From NCBI RefSeq assembly GCF_902459565.1, contig NZ_CABPSN010000001.1, forward strand, positions 682,001 to 746,000: a DNA stretch of 64,000 nucleotides, in the 5' to 3' direction. The stretch's first letter is position 1. Every line of letters begins with the position of its first letter. The notes below the pieces were generated by a model. It saw only the letters and a list, made by a program, of their open reading frames with translations. It was not told the DNA's origin and did not search any database. Shown piece after piece: positions 28,625 to 37,127 of this stretch. A program made the translations under genes and the position numbers. Source of the DNA: Pandoraea aquatica. GTDB lineage: Bacteria > Pseudomonadota > Gammaproteobacteria > Burkholderiales > Burkholderiaceae.

Positions 28625-28897
28625 TTAGTTTACTGCATCTTTGAGATCTTTGCCAGGGCGAAATTTCGGAACCTTCGCCGCCTTGATCTTGATAGGTTCA
28701 CCCGTGCGCGGATTGCGTCCCGTACGAGCAGCGCGCTTGGCGGTATGGAACGTGCCAAAGCCGACCAGCGTCACGTCGTCCCCCTTCTTCAGCGCTTTCT
28801 TTACTGCACCCACCAATGCGTCAAGCGATCGACCTGCGGCAGCTTTCGAAATATCTGCCTGTTCAGAGATGTGCTCGATCAGTTCCGTCTTATTCAC
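28625..28897 (-). CDS. hupB: DNA-binding protein HU-beta
   Basis: HU is a small nucleoid protein that bends DNA without sequence preference. The 90 residues [20 protein letters not shown] and onward contain [20 protein letters not shown] and the DNA-contacting arm [19 protein letters not shown], ending GKDLKDAVN. The start codon is GTG with AAGGGGG 5 bases upstream. A near-consensus sigma-70 promoter lies about 90 bases upstream. It follows lon, as in many proteobacteria. Confidence 0.97.
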   Translation of the reverse strand: MNKTELIEHISEQADISKAAAGRSLDALVGAVKKALKKGDDVTLVGFGTFHTAKRAARTGRNPRTGEPIKIKAAKVPKFRPGKDLKDAVN

Positions 28898-28989
28898 TGT
28901 AACCCCCTTGCAAGGATAGTAGGCGATTGAGCCGCGGAGGCGCTCTTTGCGCGCCTTGACATTGATCTGAGAGGTCCGCTGGCTTTGCC

Positions 28990-29018
28990 ATTAGACAAGC
29001 CGCAAACCCTGATGTCAA
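28990..29018 (-). promoter_or_regulatory. Sigma-70 promoter of hupB
   Basis: On the minus strand TTGACA (29013-29018), a 17-base spacer and TCTAAT (28990-28995) match consensus at 11 of 12 positions. Transcription would start near 28983, giving a leader of about 85 bases to the GTG. The -35 box is half of an inverted repeat, CTTGACAT/ATGTCAAG, whose other half is at 28955-28962. Confidence 0.75.
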
Positions 29019-29102
29019 GCCGTTTTGCGGCGTTCTGACTGCATCGGAAGCACTCCTGAATCAATGCTTGCCGGACGCTATTTTCGAGCACTTTGTGTGA
29101 AT

Positions 29103-29134
29103 AAAAAAAGCCCGGGGAAAACCCCGAGCTTTTT
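29103..29134. terminator. Terminator after lon
   Basis: AAAAAGC-C-CGGGG, loop AAAA, CCCCG-A-GCTTTTT forms a 12-bp stem with one mismatch. A and T runs flank it on both strands. It lies 60 bases past the lon stop and isolates lon from hupB. Confidence 0.88.
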
Positions 29135-29193
29135 GAACGTTTTTCTATCGGACGACGACCGCACTGCGATGCACCGCCCGACGAAACTCGCTA

Positions 29194-31614
29194 TTAGTGC
29201 TTGATGACGTCCTGCTTGCCGCTCGCGTCCGCGTTCGGCGTCACAGGCGCTGCCTTGGCTTCTTCTTCCGGCAGCGGGGTCGGTGCGTGCTCCAGTGCGA
29301 GTTCAAGCACCTTGTCGATCCAGCGCACCGGCATGATCTCCAGCGCGTTCTTCACCGTGTCGGGAATCTCTGCGAGATCCTTCACGTTCTCTTCCGGAAT
29401 CAACACGAGCTTGATGCCACCGCGATGCGCTGCGAGCAGCTTCTCCTTGAGCCCGCCGATCGGCAGCACTTCGCCGCGCAGCGTGATCTCACCGGTCATC
29501 GCCACATCCGCACGCACCGGAATCCCGGTGAGCACCGACACGAGCGCCGTCGTCATCGCAATACCGGCGGACGGACCGTCCTTCGGCGTCGCGCCTTCGG
29601 GCACGTGAATGTGGATGTCCTTCTTCTCGAACTGCTCGTCGGACACGCCGAGACGACGTGCACGCGAACGCACCACCGAGCGCGCAGCTTCGACCGACTC
29701 CTTCATCACGTCGCCGAGCGAACCCGTGCGGATGATGTTGCCCTTACCCGGCATCAGCGCAGCTTCGATGGTCAGCAGATCGCCGCCCACTTCCGTCCAC
29801 GCCAGACCCGTGACCTGGCCGATCTGGTTTTCCTTCATGGCCAGACCGAAGTCGAACTTGCGCACGCCGAGGAAGTTATCGAGGTTGCCCGCATCGACCT
29901 TGATCGACGAACCATCGACCTTCTTGAGCAGCAACATCTTCACGACCTTGCGGCAGATCTTCGAGATTTCACGCTCGAGCGAACGCACGCCCGCTTCACG
30001 CGTGTAGTAACGAATGATGTCGCGAATCGCGGCTTCCGTCAGATCGATTTCGCCTTCCTTCAACCCGTTGTTCTTCTTCTGCTTCGGCAGCAGATAACGC
30101 TGGGCGATGTTGACCTTCTCGTCTTCCGTATAACCCGACAGACGGATCACTTCCATACGGTCGAGCAGCGGTGCCGGAATGTTCAGCGAGTTCGACGTCG
30201 CGACGAACATCACATCCGACAGATCGAAGTCGACTTCGACGTAGTGGTCCGAGAACGTGTGGTTCTGTTCCGGATCGAGCACTTCGAGCAGCGCCGAGCT
30301 CGGATCGCCACGGAAGTCCATGCCCATCTTGTCCACTTCGTCGAGCAGGAACAACGGGTTGCGCACGGCGACCTTCGACAGGCTCTGCAGAATCTTGCCG
30401 GGCATCGAACCGATGTACGTGCGACGGTGACCGCGAATCTCAGCCTCGTCACGCACGCCGCCCAGCGCCATACGCACGAACTTGCGGTTCGTGGCACGTG
30501 CGATGGACTGGCCGAGCGAGGTCTTGCCCACGCCGGGGGGCCCGACCAGGCACAGGATCGGTGCCTTGACCTTGTCCACGCGCTGTTGCACAGCAAGATA
30601 CTCAAGGATGCGTTCCTTGACCTTCTCGAGACCGAAGTGGTCTTCGTCGAGCACCTTCTCGGCGTTCGACAGATCGTTATTCACCTTGCTCTTCTTGCGC
30701 CACGGCAGACCGACCAGCGTGTCGATGTAGTTGCGCACGACAGTCGCTTCGGCCGACATCGGCGACATCAGCTTGAGCTTCTTGAGTTCAGCGTCGGCCT
30801 TCTTCTTGGCTTCCTTGGGCAGATGTGCGGCCTTGATGCGCTTCTCGAGTTCTTCGAGATCCGCACCCTCTTCGCCTTCGCCCAGTTCCTTCTGGATCGC
30901 CTTGACCTGCTCGTTCAGGTAGTACTCGCGCTGGCTCTTTTCCATCTGGCGCTTTACGCGGCCACGGATGCGCTTTTCCACCTGGAGAATGTCGATCTCG
31001 CTCTCGAGCTGCGCGAGCAAATGCTCAAGGCGCTCGATGACCGGGAACATCTCCAGAATCTTCTGCTTCTGCTCAAGCTTGAGCGGCAGGTGTGCAGCGA
31101 TGGTGTCAGCCAGACGACCCGCTTCGTCGATACCCGACAGCGACGTCAGGATCTCCGGCGGAATCTTCTTGTTGAGCTTCACGTACTGATCGAACTGCGC
31201 CACAATCGCACGACGCAGCGCCTCGGATTCCGGCGAATTGCCGTCGTCCGGCTCAAGCGGCATGACTTCCGAGGTGAACTGGGTTTCTTCTTCGTCCACA
31301 CTCAGCGTGCGGGCGCGCTGAATCCCTTCGACGAGCACCTTGACGGTGCCATCGGGCAATTTGAGCATCTGCAGGATGTTCGCCACGCAGCCGATCTCAT
31401 AGAGATCCTTGGACGTGGGCTCATCCTTGGCCGCAGCTTTCTGCGCGACCAGCATGATGTGCTTGCCGCCTTCCATCGCGGTTTCAAGCGCTTTAATCGA
31501 TTTCGGACGCCCCACGAAAAGGGGAATCACCATGTGCGGAAACACGACCACGTCGCGCAGAGGCAACAGGGGCAGTTGAATCGCTTCGGGCGGGAGGATT
31601 TGGGTGCCTGACAT
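29194..31614 (-). CDS. lon: ATP-dependent protease Lon
   Basis: Lon is a homohexameric cytoplasmic protease for misfolded and regulatory proteins. The 806 residues start [21 protein letters not shown], the substrate-binding LON domain. A coiled-coil middle follows, then the AAA+ module with Walker [14 protein letters not shown] at about 355. The protease domain has catalytic Ser in [14 protein letters not shown] near 680 and Lys in [16 protein letters not shown]. An ATG four codons earlier (31626) is in frame, but GGGGAACGAG fits the ATG at 31614 better. A heat-shock-like promoter lies 40-70 bases upstream. Confidence 0.97.
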   Translation of the reverse strand: MSGTQILPPEAIQLPLLPLRDVVVFPHMVIPLFVGRPKSIKALETAMEGGKHIMLVAQKAAAKDEPTSKDLYEIGCVANILQMLKLPDGTVKVLVEGIQRARTLSVDEEETQFTSEVMPLEPDDGNSPESEALRRAIVAQFDQYVKLNKKIPPEILTSLSGIDEAGRLADTIAAHLPLKLEQKQKILEMFPVIERLEHLLAQLESEIDILQVEKRIRGRVKRQMEKSQREYYLNEQVKAIQKELGEGEEGADLEELEKRIKAAHLPKEAKKKADAELKKLKLMSPMSAEATVVRNYIDTLVGLPWRKKSKVNNDLSNAEKVLDEDHFGLEKVKERILEYLAVQQRVDKVKAPILCLVGPPGVGKTSLGQSIARATNRKFVRMALGGVRDEAEIRGHRRTYIGSMPGKILQSLSKVAVRNPLFLLDEVDKMGMDFRGDPSSALLEVLDPEQNHTFSDHYVEVDFDLSDVMFVATSNSLNIPAPLLDRMEVIRLSGYTEDEKVNIAQRYLLPKQKKNNGLKEGEIDLTEAAIRDIIRYYTREAGVRSLEREISKICRKVVKMLLLKKVDGSSIKVDAGNLDNFLGVRKFDFGLAMKENQIGQVTGLAWTEVGGDLLTIEAALMPGKGNIIRTGSLGDVMKESVEAARSVVRSRARRLGVSDEQFEKKDIHIHVPEGATPKDGPSAGIAMTTALVSVLTGIPVRADVAMTGEITLRGEVLPIGGLKEKLLAAHRGGIKLVLIPEENVKDLAEIPDTVKNALEIMPVRWIDKVLELALEHAPTPLPEEEAKAAPVTPNADASGKQDVIKH

Positions 31615-31652
31615 CTCGTTCCCCATATTTAACGATACCGTTGTGTTCCAGC

Positions 31653-31681
31653 TAATTGAGGCCGCCGGCGAGAATTACAAG
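31653..31681 (-). promoter_or_regulatory. Candidate sigma-32 (heat-shock) promoter of lon
   Basis: On the minus strand CTTGTAA (31675-31681), 13 bases, CCTCAATTA (31653-31661) resembles the RpoH consensus CTTGAAA-N13/14-CCCCATnT. It lies about 40 bases before the lon start. lon is heat-inducible in many proteobacteria, which supports the reading. Confidence 0.55.
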
Positions 31682-31752
31682 AGGCTGGAAGAGCCCTTTC
31701 GCCAACAAGTTGCACCACTCGGGGTTTCATTGCCCGTGGCACTAGTATGAAG

Positions 31753-31786
31753 GAAAAAAAGCCGTCCATGTTTCCATGAACGGCTT
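31753..31786 (-). terminator. Terminator after clpX
   Basis: On the minus strand AAGCCGT-T-CATG, loop GAAA, CATG-G-ACGGCTT plus six further Ts makes an 11-bp stem with one mismatch and a stable GNRA loop. It lies 22 bases after the clpX stop. Confidence 0.9.
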
Positions 31787-31808
31787 GGGGTAGCGCTAAG
31801 TTGACCGT

Positions 31809-33089
31809 TCAATTGGAGCCGGCAACCTTGGGCGACTCCTGATAGATCAAGAGCGGCTTTCCGTCGCCGCTGATGGCGTTTTCATCAAGGATGACTTTGG
31901 TCACGCCCTTAAGCGACGGCAACTCGTACATCACTTCCAGCAGGGCCTGCTCGATGATCGAACGCAGGCCGCGAGCCCCCGTCTTGCGCTTGATCGCCTT
32001 GCGCGCCACAGCGTGCATGGCGGCCGGGCGAATCTCCAGCTCGACGCCTTCCATCGAGAACAGACGCTGATACTGTTTGACCAGCGCGTTCTTCGGCTTG
32101 ATCAGGATCGTGACCAGCGCGTCTTCGTCAAGCTTACCCAACGTGGCAACCACCGGCAGACGACCGATCAGTTCCGGGATCAGACCGAACTTGATCAGAT
32201 CCTCGGGCTCGACCTCGCGCAGCAATTCGCCCGCGTCACGCTCTTCACCCGTCTTGACCGTTGCGCCGAAGCCGATCCCCGTCTTTTCGGTACGATTCAT
32301 GATGATCTTTTCGAGACCATCGAATGCGCCGCCGCAAATGAAGAGGATGTTCGTCGTATCGACCTGGATGAAATCCTGGTTCGGATGCTTGCGACCGCCC
32401 TGCGGCGGCACCGACGCCATCGTGCCTTCGACCAGCTTGAGCAGCGCCTGCTGCACACCTTCGCCCGACACGTCGCGCGTGATCGACGGGTTGTCCGACT
32501 TACGGCTGATCTTGTCGATTTCGTCGATGTAGACAATGCCCTTCTGCGCCTGCTCGATCTCGTAATTGCAGTTCTGCAGGAGCTTCTGGATGATGTTTTC
32601 GACGTCTTCACCCACATAACCGGCTTCGGTCAGCGTGGTGGCGTCGGCAATCACGAAAGGCACGTTGAGCAGACGCGCGAGCGTCTGCGCGAGCAGCGTC
32701 TTGCCCGAGCCAGTCGGCCCGATCAGCAGGATGTTGCTCTTGGAAAGTTCGACCTCGTCGCGCTTGTCGCCGAGGTGTTTCAATCGCTTGTAATGGTTGT
32801 AGACCGCAACGGCCAGAATCTTCTTGGCCCGGTCCTGACCGATCACGTATTGATCGAGACTCTCGCGAATTTCCTGCGGGGACGGCAGATCGGACTTGGC
32901 GCCGCTGCCGCTCTCGTCTTCAGCCGCTGCGGCCTCGTCGCGAATAATCTCGTTGCACAGATCAATGCACTCGTCGCAAATGAACACGGACGGACCTGCG
33001 ATGAGCTTCTTGACCTCGTGCTGGCTCTTTCCGCAGAAGGAGCAGTAGAGCAGCTTTTCGCCGTTGGAAGTGCTTTTTTTATCCACCAT
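31809..33089 (-). CDS. clpX: ClpX, ATPase subunit of the ClpXP protease
   Basis: ClpX unfolds tagged or native substrates and feeds them to ClpP. The 426 residues have a zinc-binding domain with four cysteines at about 15-40 (YCSFCGKSQ and [10 protein letters not shown]). The AAA+ module has Walker [21 protein letters not shown] near 120, Walker [11 protein letters not shown] and sensor residues in [19 protein letters not shown]. The pore loop is [11 protein letters not shown] and the ClpP-docking loop is in LIGFGATV-type sequence ([10 protein letters not shown]). It follows clpP with a 236-base gap that holds a large hairpin. Confidence 0.98.
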   Translation of the reverse strand: MVDKKSTSNGEKLLYCSFCGKSQHEVKKLIAGPSVFICDECIDLCNEIIRDEAAAAEDESGSGAKSDLPSPQEIRESLDQYVIGQDRAKKILAVAVYNHYKRLKHLGDKRDEVELSKSNILLIGPTGSGKTLLAQTLARLLNVPFVIADATTLTEAGYVGEDVENIIQKLLQNCNYEIEQAQKGIVYIDEIDKISRKSDNPSITRDVSGEGVQQALLKLVEGTMASVPPQGGRKHPNQDFIQVDTTNILFICGGAFDGLEKIIMNRTEKTGIGFGATVKTGEERDAGELLREVEPEDLIKFGLIPELIGRLPVVATLGKLDEDALVTILIKPKNALVKQYQRLFSMEGVELEIRPAAMHAVARKAIKRKTGARGLRSIIEQALLEVMYELPSLKGVTKVILDENAISGDGKPLLIYQESPKVAGSN

Positions 33090-33166
33090 ATCTGTGTCAG
33101 CCTGCTAGCAATTTGCGCCCCGGTCGTCCCCCGCCGGGGGCGGCAAACGCGGCATACGTGAATCCC

Positions 33167-33172
33167 ATTGTA
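33167..33172 (-). promoter_or_regulatory. Possible -10 box before clpX
   Basis: TACAAT on the minus strand, about 78 bases before the clpX ATG, matches the -10 consensus at 5 of 6 positions. No clear -35 box is seen. Alternatively clpX is read from the clpP promoter. Confidence 0.3.
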
Positions 33173-33237
33173 ACGCCATGCTGTACGAGCGTGTGGCCCA
33201 CTCGCGACAGCCGTAAATTCCCTTTAACGACAAAGAC

Positions 33238-33288
33238 TTGGCGCGACCACCCAGCTTCCCGAATCGAAAATGCCTGGTGTCGCGCCAA
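33238..33288 (-). other. Large hairpin between clpP and clpX
   Basis: TTGGCGCGAC (33238-33247) and GTCGCGCCAA (33279-33288) are a perfect 10-bp inverted repeat, extendable by ACC/GGT with one bulge. There is no T run after it on the minus strand, so it may tune the clpP/clpX transcript ratio by processing or partial termination rather than end transcription. Confidence 0.5.
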
Positions 33289-33325
33289 CGATTTTGCCGT
33301 CAGGCGCCCCGTCTCCGGGTCCGAA

Positions 33326-33982
33326 TCAGGGACGCTTTTCAAGCACGCGATCGATCAAACCGTACTCGACGGCGTCGGCGGCGGACTTGAAGTTGTCGCG
33401 GTCGGTGTCGCGCGCGATCACTTCGAGCGACTGCCCGGTGTTCTCGGCGAGCAGGCGATTCAACCGGTCCTTGAGCAGCAGGATTTCCTTGGCGTGAATC
33501 TCGATGTCCGACGCCTGACCACGCGCGCCGCCCAGCGGCTGGTGAATCATGATGCGTGCGTTCGGCAGAGCAAAACGCTTGCCCTTCTCACCGGCGGCCA
33601 GCAGGAAAGCCCCCATGCTCGCAGCCATGCCGAGGCACAGCGTCGAAACAGCGGGTTTGACGAACTGCATCGTGTCGTAAATCGCCAGACCCGCCGAGAC
33701 GGAACCACCCGGCGAGTTGATGTACATCGAGATCTCCTTGTCCGGATTTTCGCTCTCGAGGAACAGCAACTGGGCGACGACGAGGTTGGCGCTCTGGTCG
33801 TTGACCTCGCCAACCATGAAAATGATGCGCTCTTTGAGGAGTCGCGAATAAATATCGTAAGCGCGCTCACCACGACCACTTTGCTCGACGACCATCGGCA
33901 CGAGGCCAAGGCCTTGCGTGTCGAGAGCGGAGTTGTGCGTCTGGGAGGCGAGTTGGGCGAGCAATTCGGAACGGGTAATCAT
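33326..33982 (-). CDS. clpP: ClpP, serine protease subunit
   Basis: ClpP forms the tetradecameric proteolytic chamber served by ClpX. The 218 residues include the mature N-terminal region [20 protein letters not shown]. Catalytic Ser is in [20 protein letters not shown], His in [14 protein letters not shown] and Asp in [33 protein letters not shown] is the oxyanion-hole block. The first 16 or so residues are probably a processed propeptide. It lies between tig and clpX on the minus strand. Confidence 0.98.
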   Translation of the reverse strand: MITRSELLAQLASQTHNSALDTQGLGLVPMVVEQSGRGERAYDIYSRLLKERIIFMVGEVNDQSANLVVAQLLFLESENPDKEISMYINSPGGSVSAGLAIYDTMQFVKPAVSTLCLGMAASMGAFLLAAGEKGKRFALPNARIMIHQPLGGARGQASDIEIHAKEILLLKDRLNRLLAENTGQSLEVIARDTDRDNFKSAADAVEYGLIDRVLEKRP

Positions 33983-34052
33983 ATCGGTTCGACCCTTCTA
34001 TCGAGATGGTTTTGCGCGCCGCAAGGAGGAAGCCCGTAGGCCATTTGGAAAA

Positions 34053-34084
34053 GAACCGCCACGGCCTTGCGGCCGCGGCGGTTC
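34053..34084 (-). terminator. Hairpin between tig and clpP
   Basis: GAACCGCC-A-CGGCC, loop TTGC, GGCCG-C-GGCGGTTC is a 13-bp stem with one mismatch, 21 bases after the tig stop. The following T run on the minus strand is short (TTCTTTTCC), so it may only partly terminate and let clpP be read through. Confidence 0.6.
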
Positions 34085-34104
34085 AGTCGGTCGTGTCGCG
34101 ACGA

Positions 34105-35445
34105 TTAGGCTTGCGTGTTGCCGGCCAGCTCTTCGAAGCTAACTTGCTTGTCGGTCACCTTGGCCTTGCCAAGGACGAACTCGACCACGTTGTTCTCGAC
34201 GACGAAACCTTCCATTTCCGCCATGCGCTGCTGATCGCCATAGTACCAGCGGACGACTTCTTGCGGGTCTTCGTAGCTCTTCGCGAACTCTTCGACTTCG
34301 GCCTTGATCTGGTCCGGCTTGGCTTGCAGGTCGTTTTGCTTGACCAGCTCGGCCAGGATCAGACCCAGCTTCACGCGACGCTCGGCTTGTTCCTTGAACA
34401 TTTCAGCCGGGATCGGCACGTTGCCGGCGTTCGGCACACCACGCTGTGCGAGGTCCTGACGGGCCATCGCCACGAGGCGTTCCTGATCCTGTTCGATCAG
34501 CGCGTTCGGCACGTCGAGTTCCGACACCGAGATCAGGGCGTTCATGACCTGATCCTTGAGGAGCGCCTGCGTGCGACGCTTCACTTCGCGCGACAGGTTT
34601 TCCTTGATGTCGGCGCGCATCTTTTCGATGCTGCCGTCGGCGATGCCGAGCGACTTGGCGAATTCGCCGTCGACTTCCGGCAGGTGCGCCCACTCGACCT
34701 TCTTGAGCGTGACGGTGAACGTGGCGGTCTTACCGGCCACTTCCTTGCCGTGGTACTCGTCCGGGAACTTGAGTTCGAATTCCTTCGCTTCGCCGACCTT
34801 CAGGCCCAGCGTTGCCTTTTCGAATTCCGGGAGCATGCGGCCTTCGCCCAGCACGAACACGAAGTCTTCGGCGCTGCCGCCTGCGAACACTTCACCGTCG
34901 ATCTTGCCGACGAAGTCGACCGTCACGCGGTCGCCGTCCTTGGCTTCGACCGAACCGCCGTCGCCATGGGCACCGGCTTCGCCGCGCACGTGGTAATGCA
35001 CGCGCTGCTTGCGCAGGATGTCGAGGGTGCGATCGATCTCGGCTTCCGAGACGTCGGTCGTGGTGCGGCTGACTTCAGCCGTCGCCAGATCGCCGATCTT
35101 CACTTCCGGATAGACTTCGAACGTGGCGTCGAAAGCGTATTCGGTCTCAGCGGCGTCGGCCTTCGGCGCGAAACGCGGCTGACCTGCCACACGCAGATCC
35201 TGCTCCTTGCTGACTTCGAAGAATTGCTGGCCAACCTTGTCGCTAACGACTTCGGCTTCGACCTGACCACCATACTGCTGGGTGACCATCTTCAGGGGCA
35301 CCTTGCCCGGACGGAAGCCCGGCATGCGAACCGTCTTCGACAGTCGCTGAATGCGCGTCGCGACTTCTTTTTCGACGTCCTGCTTGGGCAGGGTGATGGT
35401 AAAGCGACGCTCGAGCTTGCCGAGGTTTTCAACAGCGATAGTCAT
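34105..35445 (-). CDS. tig: Trigger factor
   Basis: Trigger factor binds the ribosome exit and folds nascent chains, with peptidyl-prolyl isomerase activity. The 446 residues have the ribosome-binding loop region [17 protein letters not shown] at about 45-61. The FKBP-like domain at about 165-250 has [40 protein letters not shown] and [13 protein letters not shown]. The rest is the helical C-terminal chaperone domain. It heads the tig-clpP-clpX-lon block, in the usual order. Confidence 0.98.
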   Translation of the reverse strand: MTIAVENLGKLERRFTITLPKQDVEKEVATRIQRLSKTVRMPGFRPGKVPLKMVTQQYGGQVEAEVVSDKVGQQFFEVSKEQDLRVAGQPRFAPKADAAETEYAFDATFEVYPEVKIGDLATAEVSRTTTDVSEAEIDRTLDILRKQRVHYHVRGEAGAHGDGGSVEAKDGDRVTVDFVGKIDGEVFAGGSAEDFVFVLGEGRMLPEFEKATLGLKVGEAKEFELKFPDEYHGKEVAGKTATFTVTLKKVEWAHLPEVDGEFAKSLGIADGSIEKMRADIKENLSREVKRRTQALLKDQVMNALISVSELDVPNALIEQDQERLVAMARQDLAQRGVPNAGNVPIPAEMFKEQAERRVKLGLILAELVKQNDLQAKPDQIKAEVEEFAKSYEDPQEVVRWYYGDQQRMAEMEGFVVENNVVEFVLGKAKVTDKQVSFEELAGNTQA

Positions 35446-35608
35446 GAGGATATTCGTCCATCCAGAGGGTCGTTCTGTGTTGCGGCGAGGGAATGCCGCA
35501 AGCGGACCCTGTCAGTTAATCAACCTTGGGCCGGAACCGACGATGCGACGCCGGCTTCCCTCCGCACCCGACGAATCGGGTTAGCGCCAAAACGGTCTTG
35601 CACACAAA

Positions 35609-35638
35609 GCGGGACATTTTAGCAAACTATTGTCCCGC
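35609..35638 (-). promoter_or_regulatory. Candidate tig promoter framed by an inverted repeat
   Basis: On the minus strand TGCTAAAAT is an extended -10 element, with TAAAAT at 35616-35621. It lies within the 14-base spacer of an inverted repeat GCGGGACA (35609-35616) / TGTCCCGC (35631-35638). A protein bound to both arms would cover the start site. Confidence 0.45.
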
Positions 35639-35804
35639 CTCCAGACTTTCCGGCTGGAAAGCACCGAAATCAGACCTTTCTACCTTTCCCGAAGTTCTCC
35701 GTCTCGAAAAACGCCCCTTCCGGCATTCCCCTCCCTCAAAACGCAGATTAGAGGTCGGCACCCACAAAAAGCGCTTGGGGGACGCCCGCTTACCGCCTAG
35801 GATT

Positions 35805-35822
35805 CAATCGAACGTTTGAATG
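35805..35822. promoter_or_regulatory. Candidate TetR operator upstream of the fad-cluster regulator
   Basis: CAATCGAACGTTTGAATG is palindromic at 14 of 18 positions, centred on AACGTT, 67 bases before the regulator start. Its GAAC-GTTTG core resembles operators of fatty-acid-responsive TetR proteins such as PsrA. Autoregulation is inferred. Confidence 0.45.
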
Positions 35823-35889
35823 AAACATCAGTTCCTGACGACGTTACGGCGCTGTGCCGTCCGTCCCTGAAAAACACAGGAGGTTCGTC

Positions 35890-36714
35890 GTGAGTCCTCG
35901 CGTCTCGGCCGGCCGTCAAGCCGGCGACACCAAACTGCGCATTCTCGATGCGGCAGAAGACCTGTTTATCGAATTCGGCTACGAAGCGATGTCCCTGCGC
36001 CAGATTACCTCGCGAGCCGAGGTCAATCTGGCGGCCGTCAACTATCACTTCGGCAGTAAGGAAACCTTGCTCCAGGCGATGCTCTCGCGCCGGCTGGACC
36101 GGTTGAACGATGAACGCCTCGCCCTGCTCACCCGCGCCGAAGCCACATGGCCGGCCCCGAAGCTGACGTGCGAACACGTGCTGGGCGCGATGTTCATACC
36201 GGCGCTCGCCATTTCCCATCATCGCGACATCGGCGGCCCCGCATTCCTGCGGTTACTCGGACGCGTCTACGCCGATCCCTCGCCCTTCATCCGCGACTAT
36301 CTGCAACAGCATTACGCGCCGGTGTTCGAGCGCTTCTTCGAAGCCTTTGCGCGCGCGCTGCCGGAGTTGCCGCGTCAGGAACTCGGCTGGCGTCTGCACT
36401 TCGCGCTGCAGGCGCTCTCCGGCGTGCTCGCGAGCAGCGACACGTCCCGCCTGATCGACACGTTCGCGCAAGGGCAGCCGATGGGCGACCTGCAAGTCGT
36501 TGCACGTCTCACGGCGTTGATGGTTGCCGCACTCAAGGCCCCGATGCCGGGCGACGAACAACTGGCGAGCTTCGCTGCCGTTTTCGCACTGGCGAAAGAC
36601 GCCGACGTCACCCCACCGCGCGAAGCCGGACAGGCGTCCGGACACACAGGCGCTCAGACACACGACGACGGCCCTGAATCGAGCGCCAACGACCGTTCGC
36701 TGGCGAACGCCTGA
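35890..36714 (+). CDS. TetR/AcrR family regulator at the head of the fatty-acid degradation cluster
   Basis: The 274-residue repressor-type protein has an N-terminal helix-turn-helix at about 15-60 (RILDAAEDLFIEFGYEAMSL, then ITSRAEVNLAAVNYHFGSKE). The long ligand domain resembles the CerR/DUF1956 class. The C-terminal 40 or so residues are low-complexity. The start is GTG at 35890, six bases after a perfect AGGAGG; a GTG at 35854 is in frame but lacks a site. It stands upstream of fadE on the same strand, so it probably senses an acyl-CoA and controls that cluster and itself. That is inference. Confidence 0.85.
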   Translation: MSPRVSAGRQAGDTKLRILDAAEDLFIEFGYEAMSLRQITSRAEVNLAAVNYHFGSKETLLQAMLSRRLDRLNDERLALLTRAEATWPAPKLTCEHVLGAMFIPALAISHHRDIGGPAFLRLLGRVYADPSPFIRDYLQQHYAPVFERFFEAFARALPELPRQELGWRLHFALQALSGVLASSDTSRLIDTFAQGQPMGDLQVVARLTALMVAALKAPMPGDEQLASFAAVFALAKDADVTPPREAGQASGHTGAQTHDDGPESSANDRSLANA

Positions 36715-36745
36715 AGCGCACGTAACTGAGCACTTCGCGAGGGCT

Positions 36746-36767
36746 TCACGAGAACCTCACGAGAACT
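36746..36767 (+). repeat. Direct repeat, 11-base period
   Basis: TCACGAGAACC is followed at once by TCACGAGAACT, so the two units fall on the same face of the helix. They begin 32 bases after the TetR stop, in the gap before fadE. Confidence 0.6.
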
Positions 36768-36833
36768 TCTGGGCACCTGCGCGGCCGGGCAAAGCGCCGC
36801 GCCGGCTGCCGCACTCCGCGCTTGCCGAATTAG

Positions 36834-36852
36834 CGGATTGCACTCGGATTGC
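36834..36852 (+). repeat. Direct repeat, 11-base period
   Basis: CGGATTGC-ACT-CGGATTGC repeats an 8-base word with an 11-base period in the same gap before fadE. Confidence 0.55.
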
Positions 36853-37127
36853 CCCGTCTTGCACGCCGAACAGCCGTGAGCTTTCCATCGCGTGATGGCT
36901 TCAGATTTCGATCATTTACTCGAATTTGCGACGCACCAATAAGTCGCAGCACGATCCAACAATAACGCCGTCGCCGAATCCCGTTGCGCACAACGCCAGC
37001 GAAGATCGACAGACGGCATGAGGACGACAGCCCCGGCGCTGCGTTCGCCCCTCGGGGCGCGCGGCCAGCGTGAGGGCAGGCCATCTGGCGCCTGCCGGGG
37101 AGCTGAACCCGAAGGGAGGAGAAAAAA

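Larger units (their letters stand above)
35446..35889. other. Intergenic region between tig and the TetR regulator
   Basis: This 444-base divergent gap holds no convincing gene. It contains a candidate tig promoter inside an inverted repeat (35609-35638). A palindrome before the TetR gene lies at 35805-35822, and an excellent ribosome site for it (AGGAGG, 35878-35883). The rest, 35640-35800, is pyrimidine-rich on the plus strand and shows nothing I can name. Confidence 0.6.
36715..37127 (+). other. Intergenic region upstream of fadE
   Basis: This 413-base gap has no credible gene. It contains two pairs of 11-base-period direct repeats (36746-36767 and 36834-36852). An imperfect palindrome TTCGA-N8-TCGAA lies at 36907-36924. 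A leader hairpin GGCAGGC/GCCTGCC sits at 37075-37096. A strong ribosome site GGGAGGA (37114-37120) precedes fadE. No clear sigma-70 promoter was found. Confidence 0.5.

Noticed and set aside
29197-31611. An 804-codon plus-strand frame opposite lon.
   Set aside because: Shadow of Lon. The leucine/arginine/histidine-rich composition and lack of motifs argue against coding.
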